Origin: an uncultured Erysipelotrichaceae bacterium
GTDB lineage: Bacteria > Bacillota_I > Bacilli_A > RF39 > UBA660
Assembly: GCA_902782915.1 (NCBI GenBank)
Contig: CACZOV010000102.1
Span: forward strand, 1 to 7,187
Direction of reading: 5' to 3'
Length of the DNA stretch: 7,187 bases
Made by a program: the position numbers and the translations under genes. Shown here one piece after another: positions 1 to 5,226 of this stretch. The notes under the pieces are model-generated. The model was given only the letters and a program-made list of their open reading frames with translations. It ran no database searches and was not told where the DNA came from. Position 1 is the stretch's first letter. Every line of letters begins with the position of its first letter.

Positions 1-35
1 AGTAAATAAAATTAAAATTGAAATAAAAAATAAAT

Positions 36-86
36 AAAAAAAAGAAATATCTAGTTTAAATTAACAAGTCTAGATATTTCTTTTTT
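36..86 (-). terminator. Hairpin terminator at the end of lemA, possibly bidirectional
   Basis: A perfect 14-bp inverted repeat (arms 41-54 and 70-83, extendable by A/T pairs to 38-86) encloses a 15-base loop. Read on the minus strand the 3' arm is followed by a T-rich tract (bases 40 down to about 21). On the plus strand the 70-83 arm also runs into six T's (81-86), so it could stop transcription from either side. The arm at 70-83 lies within the last codons of lemA and the stop codon (51-53) lies in the other arm. The stem is AT-rich, so strength is uncertain. Nothing else was seen in bases 1-35. Confidence 0.75.
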
Positions 87-599
87 GTCTATATTCATTT
101 CATTATATTCATCAAAATCAAATATTTTAGAAGCAAAACTTGTTGGACCATTTTCTTTTAAATCATTATAAATACTAAGTTTATTATTATAGTATTCAAT
201 CATAGCTTCCAAATTCATTTCAACATGATATAATTTCCTTTTTAATATTAAAAAATCTTTATTTTTTAATAATTCATCATAATTATCTACATATTCATTA
301 ATTTCATAAGTTGTTTTATCTAAAATTTCTAATAGCTCTTTCTTTTTACATTCTTTTGCATTAAAATTTAAAAAATCTTGAAAAGCTTCATCCTTAATAC
401 TTAAATTATCTTTGATAAAGTTAGTAATATCTTTATATAAATTATATTTTTGTTTTAAAGAATTATTTATATCTTCATTTATTATTTCTAAAGCAGTTAG
501 ACTATCTCCTATTTTATTTTTACTAATAATAATTGAAATAATTAAAAAAGTTAAAAGTAAAATTGCAACACCGATTCCTAAAACAATTATATTATTCAT
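51..599 (-). CDS. lemA: LemA family membrane-anchored protein
   Basis: A 182-residue protein with one N-terminal membrane helix (about residues 4-26, very rich in Ile/Leu) and then a helical domain matching the LemA family pattern. Residues 42-66 (NEDINNSLKQKYNLYKDI region) correspond to the conserved 'LkrRydLipnLv' helix. Residues 105-146 carry the 'YPdLKanenFl.Lq.eL...E..i...r..YN.avr.YN' signature, seen as NYDELLKNKDFLILKRKL and YYNNKLSIYN. Residues 154-163 (SFASKIFDFD) match the 'FPsnliAklfgF' end. LemA proteins are inner-membrane coiled-helix proteins of unclear biochemical role, typically about 180-200 residues, so this one is full length. The start is fixed by an AGGTGA site (606-611) six bases upstream of the ATG. 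It follows the GerQ-like gene by 57 bases and may be co-transcribed; a hairpin closes it. The family call is from pattern recall, and divergence from classical LemA is considerable. Confidence 0.8.
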   Translation of the reverse strand: MNNIIVLGIGVAILLLTFLIISIIISKNKIGDSLTALEIINEDINNSLKQKYNLYKDITNFIKDNLSIKDEAFQDFLNFNAKECKKKELLEILDKTTYEINEYVDNYDELLKNKDFLILKRKLYHVEMNLEAMIEYYNNKLSIYNDLKENGPTSFASKIFDFDEYNEMNIDKKEISRLVNLN

Positions 600-617
600 A
601 TTTTATCACCTAGTATA

Positions 618-646
618 ATAGTATCAAATTTTAAAGTTATTTACAA
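618..646 (-). promoter_or_regulatory. Possible sigma-A-type promoter for lemA
   Basis: On the minus strand, TTGTAA (641-646) and TACTAT (618-623) are spaced 17 bases apart, and a TG precedes the -10 at the extended position. The predicted start site (about 611) would fall at the edge of the AGGTGA ribosome site, giving almost no leader, which weakens the call. Transcription through from the GerQ-like gene is the alternative, as no terminator lies between the genes. Confidence 0.3.
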
Positions 647-656
647 GGCTTTTTAT

Positions 657-965
657 TTAAATATTTACTGCTTCATTAAATTCTATAAAGTCAATGTATA
701 GGTTCCAAACCATAAAATGCTTATTATTTTTTTTATCATGAAGTAAGATAAAGTCCCTACCCCATGCTTCAAGAATTCCTTCAAAGATCCGATCACACCA
801 CTCCACTGAATCCGAAAAAGACATATAAATTTTAATGAATTTTCCTTTGTTTTTAGAAAGTATATCTTCTGAAAATAATGATTGTTTTTCATCAATCATA
901 TTCATTCCTTGCATAGGTATCATATTATCTTGATTATATGATCCATAGTTATAATTGTTATTCAT
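657..965 (-). CDS. gerQ: GerQ-like spore coat protein
   Basis: A 102-residue protein whose residues 32-101 match the GerQ core: SEDILSKNKGKFIKIYMSF, then WxxxIFEGILEAWGRDFILL, then DKKNNKHFMVWNLYIDFIEF. In Bacillus the equivalent reads roughly 'IENILRLNKGKLATVYMsFe...F.GviEaaGRDHiii.d..tGkrylLlmiYLDYitFdE'. GerQ is a coat protein of the spore, cross-linked by transglutaminase Tgl and needed for normal cortex hydrolysis by CwlJ. The N-terminal 24 residues are Asn/Tyr/Met/Gln-rich and low complexity, as in many coat proteins, but contain no lysine; the first is K27. At about 180 residues the Bacillus protein has a much longer N-terminus. An upstream TTG at 999-1001 would add 12 residues, but the ATG at 963-965 is preferred because GGAGG (970-974) sits four bases before it. 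Residues near the end (IDFIEFNEAVNI) retain the family pattern. The core match is strong; the role in this organism is inferred. Confidence 0.85.
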   Translation of the reverse strand: MNNNYNYGSYNQDNMIPMQGMNMIDEKQSLFSEDILSKNKGKFIKIYMSFSDSVEWCDRIFEGILEAWGRDFILLHDKKNNKHFMVWNLYIDFIEFNEAVNI

Positions 966-1015
966 AAAACCTCCATTTAATTTTATGTTGGAAACTTTCA
1001 AAAATACTTGGAATT

Positions 1016-1024
1016 TGATATAAT
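1016..1024 (+). promoter_or_regulatory. Extended -10 promoter of pduL
   Basis: TGATATAAT is a perfect TATAAT with the extended TGn motif. No good -35 hexamer lies 16-18 bases upstream (TTTCAA at 996-1001 is the best, matching only half the consensus), which is usual for extended -10 promoters. The predicted start near 1031 gives a leader of about 17 bases, just enough to hold the AAAGGAG ribosome site at 1033-1039. Confidence 0.65.
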
Positions 1025-1047
1025 AATTATATAAAGGAGAAATTTAT

Positions 1048-1608
1048 ATGAAAGTAAATGTTGGAATAAGTAATCATCATGTTCATTTAAGTTTAGATGA
1101 TTATAAAATATTATTTGGTAATAAAGAATTAGGTATAAGAAATAAACTAAATCAACCAAGCCAATTTGCAAGTAATTTAACAGTTGATGTAATAGGACCT
1201 AAAGGAAAGTTAGAAAACTTAGTTATTGTTGGGCCACTTAGGGATTATACTCAAGTTGAAATTAGCAAGAGTGATTGTTTTAAACTTGGAATTAATCCTC
1301 CAATTCGTGATTCTGGTGATTTACATGATGCTAGTATAGTTACAATTGTTGGTGAAAAGGGACAAATAGAAAAAAAATCAGCAATTATTGCAACTCGTCA
1401 TATTCATGTAGATTCTAAAATAAGAGAAGAAAAGAAATTAGTTGGTATTAAAGAGGTATCTGTTAAAATAGGTGGTGAAAAATCCGGAATAATTGAACAT
1501 GTTCATTTAAAAGATAGTGAAAGTGCTTATTTTGAATTACATTTAGATACTGATGATGCTAATGCCTTTTTATTAAAAAACAGTGATGAAGTAGAAATAA
1601 TTTTATAA
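1048..1608 (+). CDS. pduL: PduL-type phosphate acyltransferase (phosphotransacylase)
   Basis: A 186-residue protein of the PduL family, which converts acyl-CoA plus phosphate to acyl phosphate plus CoA and is unrelated to Pta. It opens with GISNHHVHLS, whose H11 and H13 form the first zinc-binding HxH. It then shows NKLNQPSQFAS (32-42) and VGPLRDYTQVEIS (61-73), with the conserved active-site Arg at 66 and a likely metal-ligand Glu at 71. Next come LGINPPIRDSGDL (80-92), the second HxH in ATRHIHVD (H118, H120), and HLDTDDANAF (165-174) with a final His at 165. All expected metal ligands appear present, so it should be active. It starts directly at the catalytic fold with no N-terminal amphipathic encapsulation peptide, so it is probably a free cytosolic enzyme making acetyl phosphate for ATP formation with an acetate kinase, not part of a microcompartment shell. 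No microcompartment shell genes are in the window. The AAAGGAG site at 1033-1039, eight bases upstream, supports the ATG. It is probably monocistronic or shared with the next gene. Confidence 0.93.
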   Translation: MKVNVGISNHHVHLSLDDYKILFGNKELGIRNKLNQPSQFASNLTVDVIGPKGKLENLVIVGPLRDYTQVEISKSDCFKLGINPPIRDSGDLHDASIVTIVGEKGQIEKKSAIIATRHIHVDSKIREEKKLVGIKEVSVKIGGEKSGIIEHVHLKDSESAYFELHLDTDDANAFLLKNSDEVEIIL

Positions 1609-1634
1609 AAAATATTTTAATTTTTTTTTAAATA

Positions 1635-1643
1635 TGGTATATT
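1635..1643 (+). promoter_or_regulatory. Extended -10 promoter upstream of the 219-residue unknown gene
   Basis: TGGTATATT combines a one-mismatch -10 (TATATT, 1638-1643) with the extended TGn motif. The region 1609-1634 is almost pure A/T with a nine-T run at 1621-1629, which could act as an UP-like element but offers no clear -35. The predicted start is near 1650, immediately before the AGGAGG site at 1655-1660. Confidence 0.5.
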
Positions 1644-1669
1644 AATAGTATCTTAGGAGGATTTATTAA

Positions 1670-2329
1670 ATGAATGAAAAAATTTTAAATGATTTGCAAA
1701 CATCAAATTTTGGAAATAATAAATGTTTTTTGACTATAATAAAAACGTTTATTGAAAAATATGTAGATGAGAATTCTAGAATTAATGTACTTGATTCTGA
1801 AATAAATGTTAAAGCAGATGATAAAATAGGATCTCGTGTAATTACATTTTCTTTAAAAAATGGTAATTTATTTGTGGTTGTTGATCGAATGATTGATTTA
1901 AGAAGGTATCATGATGTAATTGAGTATGATCAAGAAGGCATTATGATGAAAAGAACAAGTGTAAATGCTCTTGTAAAAGAAAGTGCAAATAAACTTGCAT
2001 CTTTCGATCCAGAAATTGTTGCACATGAATTTGAAAATTTAGGAGAAGAAGCAACTCTTTATACGGGAATGATATTTCAAAGTGTTGATATAAGAAAAAT
2101 TGAGAGACCTGATAATTATGGACTTGTTGGTAATTATTCTCATAAAAACACTACTTATGATGATAGAGGTATTGGCCTTAGTAATTTAATAGAAGGAAAT
2201 TTTAATGTGTTAGAAACATCAAGTCTATCTAATTTAGAATTTCCTGATGAAAAAAATATTAAAATAACTAATCAAGAAAAGTATGATGATACAAATAATT
2301 ATGCTTATCCAAATTCCAGAAGTTTATAA
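1670..2329 (+). CDS. Conserved-looking protein of unknown function, 219 residues
   Basis: I do not recognise this protein. The ATG is well supported by a perfect AGGAGG at 1655-1660, nine bases upstream, and codon use is like that of the neighbours, so it is very likely a real gene. It has no signal peptide or membrane segment and should be cytosolic. Residues 1-35 look helical. Residues 38-92 alternate hydrophobic and polar residues as in a beta-sheet core (SRVITFSLKNGNLFVVVDRM is the most strand-like stretch) and include an RRYHDVIEYDQEG segment. Residues 93-145 mix helix and strand (VNALVKESANKLASFDPEIV, then TLYTGMIFQSVDIRKIE). From about 155 to 219 the chain is Asn/Asp/Ser/Tyr-rich and probably disordered. 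There is one cysteine (C19) and no obvious nucleotide-binding or metal motif. It has its own promoter-like element 5' and a hairpin terminator 3', so it is probably expressed alone; neighbouring pduL gives no clear functional clue. Confidence 0.8.
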   Translation: MNEKILNDLQTSNFGNNKCFLTIIKTFIEKYVDENSRINVLDSEINVKADDKIGSRVITFSLKNGNLFVVVDRMIDLRRYHDVIEYDQEGIMMKRTSVNALVKESANKLASFDPEIVAHEFENLGEEATLYTGMIFQSVDIRKIERPDNYGLVGNYSHKNTTYDDRGIGLSNLIEGNFNVLETSSLSNLEFPDEKNIKITNQEKYDDTNNYAYPNSRSL

Positions 2330-2330
2330 G

Positions 2331-2366
2331 AAAGAAGATTATTCAGATGGCAAATCTTCTTTTTTT
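2331..2366 (+). terminator. Hairpin terminator between convergent genes
   Basis: Arms AAAGAAGATT (2331-2340) and AATCTTCTTT (2353-2362) form a perfect 10-bp stem around a 12-base loop, followed on the plus strand by T's through 2366. It begins two bases after the stop of the 219-residue gene. The PBP gene on the other strand ends at 2339, so the hairpin overlaps its last codons. On the minus strand the T tract after the stem is poor, so it should work mainly for the plus-strand gene and only weakly for the PBP transcript. Confidence 0.8.
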
Positions 2367-4324
2367 ATGTCCCCTACTCCTTTATATTCATCAAAAACTT
2401 CTTGAGTAAAACTTGGTTCTGTACCTTTCATATAATAAAGAACTTTTTTATGATTTGATTCATTAGTTGCAAGATTTCCTGTAATGGGATCAACAATTAC
2501 TCCTACTACATTTTCTGGAATATTATACCAAGTTATTTCTTTATCTTTTAAATAATTTTCTACGGCATTTGCCCATATTTTTTTTGAATATTTAAAATCA
2601 TTTGTAGTCATATATTTATTATCGTCATATCCTATCCAAATAGATGTACAAATATTACTATTAAATCCAATAATCCAATTATCAGTATCAGTTGATCCTG
2701 ATTTAATTCCATATTCATGAGTTAGTAATGTTGAAATAGAAATATTAGTTGGATATGTGTAATCTACCATATTATAGTCATAAGTACCTTTTAATAATTC
2801 ATTTAAAATAAATGTAATACTTTTATTTAAAACGACTTCATTTTTATTTTCGTGTTCATATAAAACATTTCCCCCAATATCTGTAATTTTTTCTATAAAA
2901 TATGGTTCATGTTTTTCTCCTAAAGATGCAAGGGTTGCATAAGCATTGGTTATTTCTAAAGGATTTAGTTCTACTGTTCCAAGTGGTAAGGATACAATGC
3001 TATCTAGTTTTGTTTTAATACCTACTCTTTTGGCTGTTTCAACTAAACTTTCACTACCTAAGAATAAATGGGTTTTGATAGCATAAATATTGTCAGAAAA
3101 AGCAATGGCTGATGCCATACTAATAGCCTTATTTGGATAAACATTGTTATAATTTTTAGGTGAATAAGTATTATTATTTCCTATCTGAAAAGTTGTTTCT
3201 TGTGATAAAAATGATGTACTTGCTGTAAAACCATTTTCTAAAGCGTTATAGTAAAGAAAAGGTTTCATAATTGATCCTACTTGTCTTTTAGCATTTATTG
3301 CTCTATTAAACTCTGATTTATTATAATCACGCCCTCCAACTAATGCAATCACTCCCCCACTATTTGGATCGATCATTATTCCACTAACTTGTATTTCAGA
3401 GTTATCTATTATATTTTTATTAATGCTATCTTCTAAACACTTTTGAGCATTTAAATCTAAAGTTGTATAAACTTTTATTCCACCATTTTCTAAGTGTGTT
3501 TTTATTATAGTATTCATAGATTCAAGTTCTTTTAAAACAGCATCTTGATAATACATAATTGTATTTAAGTTTAATTTATCTTTTTTGCCGTAGTAAACTA
3601 AGTTTTCTTTTAAAGCATCATTATATTCTTTTTCTGTAATTATTTCTTGTTTTAACATAGTATTTAATATATAAACTTGTCTTTCTGTTGCAATTTTTTC
3701 ATTAATTAAAGGGGAATAATTAGAAGGAGACTTGGGAATTCCAACTAACATAGCACTTTCAGCTAACGATAGTTCACTTGCTTTTTTATTAAAATAAAAT
3801 TCACTAGCATTTTCAATTCCATACATACCATGACCATAATTAATGCAATTTAAATAACCTTCTAATATTTCATCCTTAGAATAGTTTGTTTCGATTTGGA
3901 TTGTATACCAAACTTCATGTATTTTTCTTTTCCAAGTTTTATCAAAATCTAAAAATAAATTTTTTGATAATTGCTGAGTGATAGTTGAAGCACCTTCTTT
4001 ATAGCTTTTATTAATTAAATTTGTGTAAGCTGCTTTTATAATTCTTAAAATATTAAAACCATGATGTGAATAGAAACTTTTATCTTCAATACTAATAGTT
4101 GCTTTTTTTAAATAATTACTAATATTATCTAAATTTACCCATGAACTAGTTCCATTTCCTTGAAAAAATACTTCTTCTTGATTATCATATAAATAATAAC
4201 TATTTGTTTTATTTATTTCAATTTTTGGACTTAATTTAGCATATAAATAAAGTCCACTTATTAGTAAAATACCGCTAAAAATAAGAAAAATATTTAATTT
4301 TAGAAATCGTTTTAGTATTTTCAT
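2339..4324 (-). CDS. Class A penicillin-binding protein (bifunctional transglycosylase/transpeptidase)
   Basis: A 661-residue bitopic membrane enzyme that polymerises lipid II into glycan strands and cross-links the stem peptides on the outer face of the membrane. A short basic cytoplasmic tail precedes a membrane helix (about 10-28). The GT51 domain follows: EDKSFYSHHGFN (80-91; catalytic Glu80), GASTITQQLSKNLFL (111-125), RKIHEVWYTIQIE (133-145), EILEGYLNCINYGHGMYGIENA (152-173) and AESAMLVGIPKSPSNYSP. The transpeptidase domain has all three motifs: SxxK at 351-354 (GSIMKPF, nucleophile Ser351), SxN at 410-412 (FSDN) and KSGST at 541-545. Both activities should be intact. No PASTA, fibronectin or other accessory domain follows, and the C-terminus ends in a short charged tail. 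A TTG at 4349-4351 would add nine residues but has no ribosome site; the ATG is chosen because AGGTGA lies four bases upstream. The closest named relatives would be PBP1A/PBP2c types; I cannot settle the subfamily. Confidence 0.95.
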   Translation of the reverse strand: MKILKRFLKLNIFLIFSGILLISGLYLYAKLSPKIEINKTNSYYLYDNQEEVFFQGNGTSSWVNLDNISNYLKKATISIEDKSFYSHHGFNILRIIKAAYTNLINKSYKEGASTITQQLSKNLFLDFDKTWKRKIHEVWYTIQIETNYSKDEILEGYLNCINYGHGMYGIENASEFYFNKKASELSLAESAMLVGIPKSPSNYSPLINEKIATERQVYILNTMLKQEIITEKEYNDALKENLVYYGKKDKLNLNTIMYYQDAVLKELESMNTIIKTHLENGGIKVYTTLDLNAQKCLEDSINKNIIDNSEIQVSGIMIDPNSGGVIALVGGRDYNKSEFNRAINAKRQVGSIMKPFLYYNALENGFTASTSFLSQETTFQIGNNNTYSPKNYNNVYPNKAISMASAIAFSDNIYAIKTHLFLGSESLVETAKRVGIKTKLDSIVSLPLGTVELNPLEITNAYATLASLGEKHEPYFIEKITDIGGNVLYEHENKNEVVLNKSITFILNELLKGTYDYNMVDYTYPTNISISTLLTHEYGIKSGSTDTDNWIIGFNSNICTSIWIGYDDNKYMTTNDFKYSKKIWANAVENYLKDKEITWYNIPENVVGVIVDPITGNLATNESNHKKVLYYMKGTEPSFTQEVFDEYKGVGDIKKEDLPSE

Positions 4325-4376
4325 ATTGTCACCTAATTTTATTATCTTCAAAAAATTGTAAAAATATGTGTTAAAA

Positions 4377-4406
4377 ATTATATATTTGTGGTATAATGCT
4401 TGTCGA
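4377..4406 (-). promoter_or_regulatory. Promoter of the class A PBP gene
   Basis: On the minus strand, TCGACA (4401-4406; five of six matches to TTGACA) and a perfect TATAAT (4377-4382) are spaced 18 bases apart. The predicted start near 4370 gives a leader of about 46 bases. Its spacer contains the -10 of the divergent promoter of the DUF1934-rpoE-prfA-prmC operon, so the two cannot easily be occupied at the same time. Confidence 0.6.
4389..4397 (+). promoter_or_regulatory. Extended -10 promoter of the DUF1934-rpoE-prfA-prmC operon
   Basis: TGGTATAAT gives a perfect -10 (4392-4397) with the extended TGn motif, itself preceded by another TG. There is no convincing -35 hexamer 16-18 bases upstream. 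The predicted start near 4404 falls inside the palindrome TGTCGACA (4401-4408) and leaves a leader of about 26 bases. Confidence 0.65.
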
Positions 4407-4408
4407 CA
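4401..4408. promoter_or_regulatory. Palindrome TGTCGACA between overlapping divergent promoters
   Basis: A perfect 8-base palindrome, GC-rich for this sequence, covers the -35 of the PBP promoter and the predicted start site of the operon promoter. The position would suit an operator controlling both directions, but an 8-base palindrome is short and the part used as the -35 already explains some of its conservation. No regulator can be named. Confidence 0.25.
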
Positions 4409-4429
4409 TGTATTATTTAAGAGTTTAAT

Positions 4430-4759
4430 ATGGGAAAAGTAAATTTATTAGTTAAATATTGTTTAAGAAATGAAAAAGTTGAATACAATATAAAAGGAAT
4501 TTTAATAGACAATAAAATTAAGTTTAAAGATTCAAGTTATACTATGATTTTAGATTTTAATCATAATACTTTAGAAAGAAGTAATAAAGATAGTAAAATA
4601 ATATTTGATTTTAAGAAAGAAATGTGCTTTATTGTAGAAGAAACTTATAATGTAGAATTTAAAATTTTAGTAATTGATCTTATTATTAATAAAAATTATT
4701 TTTATGTAAAATATCAAATAGAAAAAGATTTATTTGAGATAGAAATAAAATTAATATAA
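4430..4759 (+). CDS. DUF1934 / YwiB-like beta-barrel protein
   Basis: A 109-residue all-beta protein, first gene of the operon. The strand pattern resembles DUF1934 (Bacillus YwiB): a first strand MGKVNLLVKYCLR; KGILIDNKIKFKDSSYTMILDF (22-43), matching the 'eG.l......y.l.Y.E' part; LERSNKDSKIIFDFKKEMCFIVEETYNVEFKILVIDLII (48-86), matching 'v.i.R.G.....m.F..g......Y.TpyG...l.v.T..i'; and YFYVKYQIEKDLFEIEIKLI (90-109), matching the final 'i.i.Y.l......h...i.i' hairpin. The typical family length is about 130-145, so this is a shortened member, missing the glycine-rich turns and the TPYG motif. Its function is unknown, though the family is lipocalin/beta-barrel-like. In Bacillus ywiB lies near argS and rpoE, and adjacency to rpoE here supports the assignment. 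The ribosome site is weak (AAGAG, 4419-4423, six bases before the ATG), suggesting lower translation than the genes downstream. Confidence 0.65.
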   Translation: MGKVNLLVKYCLRNEKVEYNIKGILIDNKIKFKDSSYTMILDFNHNTLERSNKDSKIIFDFKKEMCFIVEETYNVEFKILVIDLIINKNYFYVKYQIEKDLFEIEIKLI

Positions 4760-4776
4760 ATATTTTGGAGGATTTT

Positions 4777-5217
4777 ATGAAAGAAATAAAAAAAGAAGAT
4801 GTGTTAGATTTATCTTATAAAGATATTACTTTTTTAATACTTGAAAAAGAAAAAAAAGGAATGAATACTTTAGATTTATTCACTAAAATAGTTACTCTTT
4901 TAGAACTTCCTACGTCCACTATTGAAAATAAAATAGCAGATTATTATACTAGTTTAGCTACTGATAAACGTTTTATACTAGTTGATGGCATTTGGGATCT
5001 AAGAAAGAGACATACATCAGATAAAATTATAGTTGATGAAACTTTAGAAGATGACGAGGAAACTGATCTAGATGAAGGACATGAAGATATGGATACTTTA
5101 GAAGATGAATATGGAGATGAATATACAGATGATTCATCAGTTGAAGATGGTTTTGATGATGAAGATGATGATTTATCTGATTTAGTTGTTCTTGACGAAG
5201 AAGATTTAAATGAATAA
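4777..5217 (+). CDS. rpoE: DNA-directed RNA polymerase delta subunit
   Basis: A 146-residue protein with the two-part structure of delta. Residues 1-83 form the HARE-HTH domain: LSYKDITFLILEKEKKGMNT, then DLFTKIVTLL, and FILVDGIWDLRKRH (66-79), the characteristic 'rF..l.dG.WdLr.rh' end. The rest is an acidic, unstructured tail: 34 of residues 87-146 are Asp or Glu, with no Lys or Arg. Delta is specific to Bacillota; it binds core RNA polymerase, speeds its release from DNA and RNA, and makes initiation sensitive to initiating-NTP levels and promoter strength. The Bacillus protein is about 173 residues, the difference being in the tail. The start is ATG 4777, with GGAGG (4767-4771) five bases upstream; a TTG at 4765 lies within that ribosome site and is rejected. 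It starts 17 bases after the DUF1934 gene and ends 9 bases before prfA, so all are probably one transcript. Confidence 0.93.
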   Translation: MKEIKKEDVLDLSYKDITFLILEKEKKGMNTLDLFTKIVTLLELPTSTIENKIADYYTSLATDKRFILVDGIWDLRKRHTSDKIIVDETLEDDEETDLDEGHEDMDTLEDEYGDEYTDDSSVEDGFDDEDDDLSDLVVLDEEDLNE

Positions 5218-5226
5218 GAGGAATAT

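Noticed and set aside
1..50. A-rich left edge as a possible repeat or origin element
   Set aside because: Simple A/T richness that also serves as the T tract of the lemA terminator on the minus strand; no DnaA-box-like or repeated unit is visible.
412..618. Plus-strand reading frame of 68 codons opposite lemA
   Set aside because: Lies antisense within the well-supported lemA gene, encodes only the shadow of its hydrophobic helix and has no ribosome site.
683..895. Minus-strand reading frame of 70 codons within gerQ
   Set aside because: Shifted-frame shadow of the recognised GerQ core; no ribosome site.
1600..1630. Possible terminator after pduL (AAAATATTTT followed by nine T's)
   Set aside because: The inverted repeat is pure A/T with no loop and could not form a stable hairpin; pduL and the next gene may be partly co-transcribed.
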